DNA of 5,378 nucleotides from contig CAMLNA010000219.1 of assembly GCA_946481025.1 (NCBI GenBank), forward strand, positions 1 to 5,378. The letters are read 5' to 3'. Below, in pieces: positions 1-5,378 of this stretch (positions are counted from its first letter, which is position 1; every line of letters starts with the position of its first letter). This DNA is from an uncultured Rivibacter sp. GTDB lineage: Bacteria > Pseudomonadota > Gammaproteobacteria > Burkholderiales > Burkholderiaceae. The notes beneath the pieces are model-generated. The model made no database searches. It saw nothing but the letters and a program-made list of their open reading frames with translations, and was not told the origin of the DNA. Both the position numbers and the translations under genes were made by a program.

Positions 1-60
1 CAGGCCGGCCACGCCCTGCAGGTTGTTCTTGATGCGGTGGTGCACTTCCTTGACCAGCAT
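1..60 (-). other. HisKA_2 phosphoacceptor motif at the truncated end of the kinase
   Basis: Residues 896-915 contain VKEVHHRIKNNLQ, the hallmark of the HisKA_2 family of histidine kinases, where a histidine in HHR accepts the phosphate. This is the only part of the catalytic core inside the window. It identifies the protein as a histidine kinase rather than a GGDEF or EAL protein with PAS domains. Confidence 0.88.
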
Positions 61-2745
61 CTCGCGCTGCGCGATCGCGGCTTCGAGCCGCGCCTGCTGC
101 GCGGCGCGCTGCTCGGTCACGTCGGTGGCCACGAGCAGCAGCTGGTCGGGCGCTTCGCCGGGCCTGGCCAGCGGCAGGTAGCGCGCATCCCAGTGCTGCA
201 TGCGACCGTCCTGCATGCGGCGGTATTCGCGCTGTGTCACCTCGCTGGAGCTCAGCGCCGCCTCCATGTCGGCGCGCAGGTGCCGCGCCGCCTCGGATTC
301 ATACAGCTCCTCGGGCGCCTTGCCGACCACGTCCTGCTGAGCGTGCCCGGTCACCGCGGCCGCGATCTTGTTGATCTGCAGCACGCGCAGCGTCTTCGCG
401 TCACGCAGCGTGATGGCCAGCGGCGCCATCTCGATGATGCGCTGCAGCGAGGCCTGCGCCTCGGCGATGCGCGCCTCGGCCTGGCGCCGGCGCGAGATGT
501 CGAGCAGCGCATAGGTGAGCTGGCGGGCACCGGTGTCGGAGCGCGTGGCCACCGCATTGCCCACCACCCAGAACTCGCGGCCGTCACGTCCGCGCATGCG
601 GCATTCGAAGTTGTGGGCCTGGCCCTCGGGCAGCTCCTCGAGCAGCTGCGTCTGATGGAACGGGTGGCCTTCCTCGGGCGTGGCCGCGGTGGCGATGGGT
701 TCGCCGATGAAGTCGGGCAGGTCGCCGCCGAACATGCGGCGCGCCGAACGGTTCATCCATTCGATGCCACCGGCCCCGACGTTGACGATGCCGACGAACA
801 CCGAGTCGAGGATGGCGCGCGTGCGATGCGCCTGCTGCGCGACGGCCTGGGCCAGCTCTTCGAGTTCCTGCTGCTGAGTCTTCAGGCGCGTCACGTCCGA
901 GAGCACGGCAATGGCTTCGGAGGCGCCGCCCACCGGCGCCATGCGCCGCACCGACAGCGCATACCACTGTGCCGGCCGTCCCCTGAGCGTGACTTCGATC
1001 TCGGTCTCGTAGACGCCCGATTCGCCCAGCGCGGCCTCGCTTTCCTCGACCACCCGCCGCCCGGCCGGGTGGCGGCCGAACAGCTCGCCGATGCTGCTGC
1101 CGGCAATGGCACCGGTCGAAAAACCCAGCATGCGTTCGAAGCGGCGGTTGCAGCGCACCAGCGTGTTGCCGCGCAGGTAGGCAATGCCGGCCGGAGAACT
1201 CTCGAGGATGGTGGAAAGCTCGCGCAGCAGTTGCTCGCTGCGCGAGCGCGCCTGCTCCTGCTCCGTCACGTCCAGCGTGACCACCGAGGTGGTGCGCTGT
1301 CCCGACGCCAGCTGTCCCGGCTCCACCCGTGTGAACAGCCAGCGGGTGCCGTGGTCCGGGTGGCGGATGGCATAGCGCGCCTCGGCACGCTCGCCGCGCT
1401 TGACGGCCTGCTGCACCCGCTCGAACTCCGCGAGCGATTCGGGCAGCACCACGTCCCGGCCGATGGCCTGCAGGCTGGGCGTTGCGCCCTCCGCCGCATT
1501 GCCGCCCTGTTCGTCGCACATCCCCGCGGCGGCCGGCCGGCTGCGGCGCGGGCCCATGCCCGACTCCTGGAACGTGGCCAGTCCCACGCCGGCGGTGTCC
1601 ACCAGCGTGCCCAGCTGCAGCTTGGCGAGGTCACGCTCCTCTTCGGCGCTCAGGTCCTCGACCACGCACATGTAGCGGCGCCGGCCGCCACGCTCCTCAT
1701 AGCAACGCAGCAGGCCGCGCAGCCGGCGCATGCCGCCGTCGGGGTCGGGCACCCAGCCTTGCGACTCGACGGGCGCGTCGCCCGGCTGCAGGCTGGTGAG
1801 CAACCCGCTCCCCTCGCCTTCGCCGGTCCGCCAGCCGAGCAGCTGCTGCACCGCGGCCGAGGCCTCGGACAGCAGCACCGGCACGTCGCCCACCAGGGCC
1901 TCGAAGGCGGTGTTGGTGCGCACCACCAGGCCCGAGTCGTCGAACATCACCATCCCGGTGGGACTCAGCTCGAACCAGTGCTCCAGCTCGTGCACCGAGC
2001 GGTCGGCCTGTTCGCGCGCGACGTGCTCGGAGGTGCAGTCCTGCAGCACCGCCAGGTAGAAGCGCTCGCCCTTCGCGCCGACGAGCACACGGCGCGCGGC
2101 CCGGTACCAGCGCTCGCGTCCGCCGGCGTCGGTGATGCGCCGCTCCACCATCTGCGGCAGCTCGCCGATGCCGCCGCCCTGCAGGAAGCGCGCGCGGTCG
2201 GCCAGCACGGTGGCGCGGTCCTCCTCGGGCTGCAGCAGCACCGGATCGAGGCCGATGAGGCGCTCGCGCGGAAAGCCGCTGAATTCGACATACGCATCGT
2301 TCACCTCGACGTAGCGGTAGGCCTCGTCCTGCAGCGTCACCGGGAAGGCCGAGGTCCAGAACATGCGGTAGACCTGCTCCCACTCGGCGGTCATGGCCAC
2401 CGCGGCGGGCAACGCGGCCACGCCGTGCGGCAGGCTGGAGCGCTGCGGCGGGGGCAGGCGCAGGGCCCACAGCCGGCCGTCGAGCGGCTGCAGGCTGGGC
2501 GGCTGCGACGCTGCAGCGCCCATCGGCAGCTCGCCGGCGCCGCGGCGCCCCGCCAGCACCTCGTGCACCGCGTCGATCAATGCAGCGTCGAGCTGCTGCG
2601 CAAGCTGGCGCAGCAGCGTACCCGGTTCGCAGGGCAGCAGCCGAAGCGCCGCGGTGTTGGCGAACTTGATGCGGCCCGCGCCGTCCAGCACGAGCACGGC
2701 ATCGGACAGTGCGTCAAGAAAGGCTGTCGGCAGCCCGGGGGTCAT
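1..2745 (-). CDS. Multi-PAS sensor histidine kinase, HisKA_2 type; C-terminus cut off by the window edge
   Basis: An uninterrupted frame of 915 codons starts at the ATG at 2745 and is still open at base 1. It begins with a PAS-like unit (LDALSDAVLVLDGAGRIKFA, 10-29). Six further PAS/PAC units follow, judged by their closing D-x-[TS] signatures at D236, D364, D492, D617, D749 and D875 (for example LDVTEQE, LSDVTRL, ATDVTEQR). Short helical linkers rich in Q, E, A and R separate the units. Typical PAS cores are visible: YRYVEVNDAYVEFSGFPRER in unit 2, and ILESSPAGIAYLRGNTLVRC in unit 5. The last visible residues, MLVKEVHHRIKNNLQGVAGL (896-915), are the start of a HisKA_2 dimerisation/phosphoacceptor domain, with H902 or H903 as the probable phosphorylated residue. 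The ATPase domain must lie beyond the left edge. I see no signal peptide or transmembrane segment, so it is probably a cytoplasmic sensor. The signals sensed cannot be predicted. It is 43 bases downstream of the HDOD gene, probably in the same transcript as flgKL. The response regulator partner is not in the window. Confidence 0.92.
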   Translation of the reverse strand, partial: MTPGLPTAFLDALSDAVLVLDGAGRIKFANTAALRLLPCEPGTLLRQLAQQLDAALIDAVHEVLAGRRGAGELPMGAAASQPPSLQPLDGRLWALRLPPPQRSSLPHGVAALPAAVAMTAEWEQVYRMFWTSAFPVTLQDEAYRYVEVNDAYVEFSGFPRERLIGLDPVLLQPEEDRATVLADRARFLQGGGIGELPQMVERRITDAGGRERWYRAARRVLVGAKGERFYLAVLQDCTSEHVAREQADRSVHELEHWFELSPTGMVMFDDSGLVVRTNTAFEALVGDVPVLLSEASAAVQQLLGWRTGEGEGSGLLTSLQPGDAPVESQGWVPDPDGGMRRLRGLLRCYEERGGRRRYMCVVEDLSAEEERDLAKLQLGTLVDTAGVGLATFQESGMGPRRSRPAAAGMCDEQGGNAAEGATPSLQAIGRDVVLPESLAEFERVQQAVKRGERAEARYAIRHPDHGTRWLFTRVEPGQLASGQRTTSVVTLDVTEQEQARSRSEQLLRELSTILESSPAGIAYLRGNTLVRCNRRFERMLGFSTGAIAGSSIGELFGRHPAGRRVVEESEAALGESGVYETEIEVTLRGRPAQWYALSVRRMAPVGGASEAIAVLSDVTRLKTQQQELEELAQAVAQQAHRTRAILDSVFVGIVNVGAGGIEWMNRSARRMFGGDLPDFIGEPIATAATPEEGHPFHQTQLLEELPEGQAHNFECRMRGRDGREFWVVGNAVATRSDTGARQLTYALLDISRRRQAEARIAEAQASLQRIIEMAPLAITLRDAKTLRVLQINKIAAAVTGHAQQDVVGKAPEELYESEAARHLRADMEAALSSSEVTQREYRRMQDGRMQHWDARYLPLARPGEAPDQLLLVATDVTEQRAAQQARLEAAIAQREMLVKEVHHRIKNNLQGVAGL

Positions 2746-2752
2746 GTCTACA

Positions 2753-2760
2753 CCCCGCTC
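2753..2760 (-). promoter_or_regulatory. Putative ribosome binding site of the sensor kinase gene
   Basis: The minus strand reads GAGCGGGG, ending seven bases before the ATG at 2745-2743. The match to anti-Shine-Dalgarno is weak. Its first four bases (GAGC) are also part of the hairpin's 3' arm. No other in-frame ATG, GTG or TTG occurs between the HDOD stop and this ATG, so this start is the best available. Confidence 0.4.
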
Positions 2761-2776
2761 GCCGGGTACGGCGAGC
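2757..2776 (-). repeat. 8-bp inverted repeat (hairpin) before the sensor kinase gene
   Basis: On the minus strand GCTCGCCG, a TACC loop and CGGCGAGC form a perfect 8-bp GC-rich stem. It occupies nearly half of the 43-base gap between the HDOD stop and the kinase start. The 3' arm directly abuts GGGG (2756-2753), the likely Shine-Dalgarno sequence, seven bases from the ATG. No U-run follows, so it is not a typical intrinsic terminator. It could lower or tune kinase translation relative to the upstream genes, or act as an mRNA-processing or stability element (inference). Confidence 0.6.
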
Positions 2777-2788
2777 CGCGGCGCGATG

Positions 2789-4027
2789 TCATTCGAGCGA
2801 TGCGGCGGCCGCCAGCGACTTCAGCAGCGCGCGGTTGATCTCGGCCGAGCCCATCATCAGGTTGTCCGACGCTTCGCGGATCGCGTCGAGCGTGTCGCCT
2901 TCGACCGCCTGCACCAGCTTGAAGTAGGGCTGGTAGGGGCCGCTGCCTTCGGCCAGCACGGCATACACCCGCTCGGGCACCGGGATGGTCTTGAGCAGCT
3001 CCGAGAACGGCTGCTTGAACATGCGGTCGAGCAGCGAGAACACGCCGCAGATGAACATCTCGTTGCGCATCTCGTCGTCACCCGACGAGCGCACCAGCTC
3101 TTCCATCATGAGGCCGCGGCGCACCGCGGCGAACATCACCGGCTTCAGGTTCGCGTCCTTGCTGGCGGTGGCCAGCAGCAGCGCCAGCCAGCGCTTCAGC
3201 CGCGTGTAGCCCAGCATCATGATGGCGTGGCGGAACGAGCTGATCTCCACCGACAGGCCGAAAGCCGCCGAATTGATGTAGCGGATCAGCTTGAATGCGA
3301 GCGTCGGATCGCGGCGCAGCGTGTTCTCCAGCTTGTCGATCGGCTCGGCCTTGTCGACCCGCTGGATCAGCTCGACGATCACCTGCAGGTCGTGCTGCGC
3401 CACCGGCTTGCCGGCCGTGGACTGCATCACCACGTCGTCCATGGGCCAGCCGATCACGGCGGCTGCGCCGCGCTTGAAGCTCGCCTCCATGTCGACCACG
3501 GTGCGCACACCCGACTGGAAGAAGGTCACGCTGCGGTTGAACGACGCGCCGGCATCGGGAGCTTCTCCCTGGCGGCGGTCGTCGGTGAGGTCGATGATCG
3601 CGTGCTTGAAGCACGGCAGCACGTCGCGCGGCACTTCACGGACCGGGCGGCCCTTGATGAGCAGCATGTTGCCCGCCGAGTGCAGCGCCTGGATGTGCGC
3701 GGCGTTGCCCTCGTCGCTGGCCATGAATGCCGGCAGCTCCACCATCACGTTGGGGCTCGGCCGTGCGGCCATCAGCTCGTGCAGCAGCGACTCGGACAGC
3801 ACGTTGAGCGACACCTTGCCGCCGTCCTCGGGCCACACGTCGGCCACCGCATTGAGCAGGCTCGCGGCATTCAGCGGCGTGCCCGGCACCAGCGGAAACA
3901 CGGTCAGGCGCGTGGCGCTGACGGCGCGATTGCGGTCGATGATGGGCGAGTAGCTCATGGCGAGCTGGCCCAGGATGCTGTTGTCCATGCGTGTGCTGTC
4001 GATGAGTTCGTTGTCGCGTGCGCCCAT
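2789..4027 (-). CDS. Degenerate EAL plus HDOD signalling protein (YuxH-like)
   Basis: The 412-residue soluble protein has the two-part layout of the YuxH-type family (COG3434-like). Residues about 25-195 resemble an EAL fold: it opens with SYSPIIDRNRAV, has a strand NVMVELPAF at 93-101, and closes with GVRTVVDMEASFKRG. It lacks the E-x-L catalytic motif and the DD metal-binding pair of active c-di-GMP phosphodiesterases, so no phosphodiesterase activity is expected. Residues about 214-395 are an HDOD domain: LRRDPTLAFKLIRYINSAAF at 237-256, SSFRHAIMMLGYTRLKRWLA at 263-282, and MFICGVFSLLDRMF at 324-337. HDOD domains resemble HD-GYP domains but lack the metal-binding histidine and aspartate residues. 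Family members are mostly regulators or scaffolds, some linked to motility. The gene sits 51 bases after flgL and 43 bases before the sensor kinase, which suggests a role in motility or c-di-GMP-related signalling (inference). There is no signal peptide or membrane segment. The exact ligand or partner cannot be told from the sequence. Confidence 0.88.
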   Translation of the reverse strand: MGARDNELIDSTRMDNSILGQLAMSYSPIIDRNRAVSATRLTVFPLVPGTPLNAASLLNAVADVWPEDGGKVSLNVLSESLLHELMAARPSPNVMVELPAFMASDEGNAAHIQALHSAGNMLLIKGRPVREVPRDVLPCFKHAIIDLTDDRRQGEAPDAGASFNRSVTFFQSGVRTVVDMEASFKRGAAAVIGWPMDDVVMQSTAGKPVAQHDLQVIVELIQRVDKAEPIDKLENTLRRDPTLAFKLIRYINSAAFGLSVEISSFRHAIMMLGYTRLKRWLALLLATASKDANLKPVMFAAVRRGLMMEELVRSSGDDEMRNEMFICGVFSLLDRMFKQPFSELLKTIPVPERVYAVLAEGSGPYQPYFKLVQAVEGDTLDAIREASDNLMMGSAEINRALLKSLAAAASLE

Positions 4028-4034
4028 TCGTGTG

Positions 4035-4037
4035 CCT
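4035..4037 (-). promoter_or_regulatory. Weak ribosome binding site of the HDOD gene
   Basis: The minus-strand AGG (within GGCAGGCA) lies seven bases before the ATG at 4027-4025. This favours that start over the second in-frame methionine, codon 14 at 3988-3986, which has no purine-rich stretch at the right distance. The 51-base flgL-HDOD gap shows no obvious sigma-28-type promoter, hairpin or T-run, so read-through from flgL is the simplest reading. Confidence 0.5.
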
Positions 4038-4078
4038 GCCAGTCCCTGCTTGTTGATTGGAAGCGGCTGAGTCGTCGA

Positions 4079-5275
4079 TCAGCCGTTGATGTACTGGAAC
4101 AGCGACATGCGCTGCACCATCGAATAGGCCTTGAGCGCGGCATCGTAGCCCGTCTGCTGTGCCTGGAAGCTCGAAATCGCTTCGACCATGTCGAGATCCT
4201 CGGCTTCGGAACGGGTGGTCCGCACGGCCAGCGTGTGCTCGTCGAGGCGGTCGGCCACGCCGTCGATGCGCTTGAGGGTTTCGCCGGCCGCGGTGCGCGC
4301 GGACTGCAGGCGGCCCATGACCTGGTCCACGTCGCGCAGCGCGAAGCCCACCGTCTGCGCGGGCAGCGAGCCGCCCTCCAGCCCGGCGATGGCCGTGTCC
4401 AGCGCCTCGAAGACCGACAGGTCGGTGGTGGACGGCCGGGTTTCGAAGCGGTCGCCGTGGGCCGGCGCGCCGGTGAGGGTGAGGGCCATGCCGTCGATCT
4501 GGATGGCTTCGCCGCTCTTGAAAGGCATGTTGGTGAGCGCGGTGGGGGCGCCGTCGCGCAGCACGCTGTAGGTGGTGGTGCTGTTGGGCGTGCCGGGCGT
4601 GACGGTGAACTGGATCTCGTAGGTGCTGCCGGTGACGGCGGCGGGGTCGGTCACGCTGCCCGGGTTGATGGCGGCCGTGCCGTTCTGCTGCAGCGCGCGC
4701 GTCTCGAACACGCCGTTGCCGCGCCGTGCCTGCAGCCAGATGGCCTGGCCGTCCAGCGCCATCGGCAGCGGCTCGCCGGCCGACACGTTGCCCTGCCCGC
4801 CCAGCCCCTGGAAGCTCACGCCGGCGGGCGTGTCGATGAAGGGCGGCGCGGCCGAGCCCTGGCCGCCGAACAGGAAGCCGTTGCCGCCATCGGGGCGGTT
4901 GGCCACGGTGAACAGCTGGGCCCGGATCTCCCTCAGCTGCTGGGCCTGGATGCGGCGCTCGGCATCGCTGTAGCTGCCGTTGCCGGCCGCCACCAGCGCC
5001 TCGCGGGCCTGCTGGAGCAGGTCGTTGGCGTCGCCCAGCGCGCTTTCGGTGAGCACCATCGCATTGCGGCTGGCGTCCACCGCCCGCATGCTGGCTTCGT
5101 TGCGGCGTTCGGCCGCGAGCATGCGCTCGGCCCGCGCCGCGGCGGCCGGGTCGTCGCTGGAACGGTTGATGCGCTTGCCGGTGGTGAGCTCGAGCTGGCC
5201 TTCGCTCATGGCCTGCTGGCGGCGCTGGAGCTGGTCGATCGCGGTGTCGTAGCTGTTGGCGGTGCTGATTCTCAT
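4079..5275 (-). CDS. flgL: Flagellar hook-associated protein 3 (FlgL)
   Basis: FlgL is the second hook-filament junction protein. It sits between FlgK and flagellin and is secreted through the flagellar export apparatus. The 398-residue product opens with MRISTANSYD, and TTGKRINRSSDDPAAAARAE follows at 31-50, the classic flagellin-type N-terminal D0/D1 signature. An F-x-F-GG-x(6)-PF stretch at about 134-146 is typical of FlgL. Residues about 200-282 form a Thr/Gly/Pro-rich beta domain (YEIQFTV, then GD-x-F). The C-terminal helix at about 362-398 (MVEAISSFQAQQTGYDAAL, ending SLFQYING) is the flagellin C-terminal region. The protein is longer than enteric FlgL (about 317 residues); the extra length falls in the variable middle domain. 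There is no cleaved signal peptide, as expected for this export route. The start is fixed by a good Shine-Dalgarno sequence. The gene lies 26 bases after flgK and 51 bases before the HDOD gene, so it is probably co-transcribed with both. Confidence 0.96.
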   Translation of the reverse strand: MRISTANSYDTAIDQLQRRQQAMSEGQLELTTGKRINRSSDDPAAAARAERMLAAERRNEASMRAVDASRNAMVLTESALGDANDLLQQAREALVAAGNGSYSDAERRIQAQQLREIRAQLFTVANRPDGGNGFLFGGQGSAAPPFIDTPAGVSFQGLGGQGNVSAGEPLPMALDGQAIWLQARRGNGVFETRALQQNGTAAINPGSVTDPAAVTGSTYEIQFTVTPGTPNSTTTYSVLRDGAPTALTNMPFKSGEAIQIDGMALTLTGAPAHGDRFETRPSTTDLSVFEALDTAIAGLEGGSLPAQTVGFALRDVDQVMGRLQSARTAAGETLKRIDGVADRLDEHTLAVRTTRSEAEDLDMVEAISSFQAQQTGYDAALKAYSMVQRMSLFQYING

Positions 5276-5279
5276 GATG

Positions 5280-5286
5280 CTTCCTT
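5280..5286 (-). promoter_or_regulatory. Ribosome binding site of flgL
   Basis: On the minus strand this reads AAGGAAG. The AGGA core is six bases from the ATG at 5275-5273. It is the strongest Shine-Dalgarno match among the three gene starts in the window, and it supports starting flgL at the MRIST methionine. Confidence 0.8.
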
Positions 5287-5288
5287 CG

Positions 5289-5302
5289 GCCGGGTGCCCG
5301 GC
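5289..5302. repeat. 14-base perfect palindrome in the flgK-flgL gap
   Basis: GCCGGG and CCCGGC flank a two-base centre (TG on the plus strand). The element begins at the last base of the flgK stop codon and ends three bases before the flgL Shine-Dalgarno region. As RNA it could form a 5-bp GC stem with a 4-base loop. No T-run follows it, so it does not look like an intrinsic terminator. It may modulate flgL translation or mRNA stability, or it may simply be chance in GC-rich DNA. Confidence 0.45.
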
Positions 5303-5378
5303 TACCTCGCCATGTCGAGCAGCGTGTCGAACACGGTCTGCGCCACCTGCAGCACCTTGGCTGCCGCCTGGTAGCTCT
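5302..5378 (-). CDS. flgK: Flagellar hook-associated protein 1 (FlgK), C-terminal end only
   Basis: Only the last 24 codons and a TAG stop (5304-5302) are present; the rest lies beyond the right edge. The visible tail contains SYQAAAKVLQVAQ followed by TVFDTLLDMAR. This matches the conserved C-terminal D0 helix of FlgK, which typically reads as AYQA.AKV...AQ.MFDTLL. FlgK is exported by the flagellar type III system and forms the first hook-filament junction zone. The identification rests on this short tail and on flgL starting 26 bases downstream on the same strand, the usual flgK-flgL order. The terminal helix is shared across FlgK, FlgE and flagellin-like proteins, but the FDTLL ending and the neighbour favour FlgK. 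Confidence 0.9.
   Translation of the reverse strand, partial: SYQAAAKVLQVAQTVFDTLLDMAR

Noticed and set aside
584..1519. Minus-strand 311-codon open frame within the kinase region
   Set aside because: It is low-complexity Arg/Ala/Gly sequence and overlaps the well-supported PAS units 4 to 6 in the true frame.
1697..2470. Minus-strand 257-codon open frame within the kinase region
   Set aside because: It is in another frame of the kinase gene, with an Arg/Ala/Gly-rich translation typical of frame-shifted GC-rich coding DNA. The kinase frame is intact through the whole stretch.
1465..2500. Short repeated CAGCCTGCAG on the minus strand, encoding SLQ in PAS units 1, 3 and 4
   Set aside because: The copies are only about 10-14 bases and fall at different offsets within their PAS units. 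They are more likely shared favoured codons than a duplication relic or a protein-binding site.
37..2838. Plus-strand open frame of 933 codons opposite the sensor kinase
   Set aside because: It lies in the register where each codon is the exact reverse complement of a kinase codon. A stop there would need a TTA, CTA or TCA sense codon, which are rare in GC-rich genes. The translation is rich in His, Arg, Gln and Gly with no recognisable domain, while the opposite strand encodes clear PAS repeats.
4028..4078. Possible promoter or terminator between flgL and the HDOD gene
   Set aside because: I found no stem with a T-run and no convincing sigma-28 or sigma-70 boxes in the 51 bases.
2393..5374. 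Plus-strand open frame of 993 codons opposite the HDOD gene and flgL
   Set aside because: It is the same reverse-complement-register artefact: both minus-strand genes share one frame here and avoid TTA, CTA and TCA. The predicted protein is His/Arg/Gly-rich without any family signature, and it spans two unrelated real genes.

Overview
The window holds four genes, all on the minus strand and closely spaced, read from high to low coordinate: the last codons of flgK, a complete flgL, a complete gene for a degenerate-EAL/HDOD protein of the YuxH type, and the first 915 codons of a multi-PAS sensor histidine kinase that runs off the left edge. The DNA is very G+C rich by eye and almost wholly coding. 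The three gaps are 26, 51 and 43 bases. The composition and the flgK-flgL order, followed by signalling genes, suggest a betaproteobacterium of the Burkholderiales, most likely Comamonadaceae (Variovorax/Acidovorax-like). That placement is inferred from protein style and was not tested by a search.

Right edge (about 4079-5378): FlgK and FlgL are the two hook-filament junction proteins, normally the last genes of an flg operon. A 14-base palindrome lies in the flgK-flgL gap, just upstream of the flgL ribosome binding site.

Middle (2789-4027): a 412-residue protein with an EAL-like N-terminal half that lacks the catalytic signature, and a C-terminal HDOD domain. Such proteins are usually non-enzymatic signalling or scaffold proteins.

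Left (1-2745): a long soluble sensor kinase. I read about seven PAS units in tandem. Six end in the typical D-x-[TS] signature, about 128 residues apart. They are followed by the start of a HisKA_2-type phosphoacceptor helix (VHHRIKNNLQ), where the window stops. An 8-bp hairpin sits between the HDOD gene and the kinase and directly abuts the kinase's presumed Shine-Dalgarno sequence.

The layout is consistent with a late flagellar operon continuing into two regulatory genes that could tie motility to intracellular signals. I see no RNA genes, mobile elements, CRISPR arrays or clear Rho-independent terminators, and no strong evidence for a wholly new system. The points most worth a second look are the HDOD-kinase pair attached to flgKL, the kinase architecture, and the hairpin before the kinase start.
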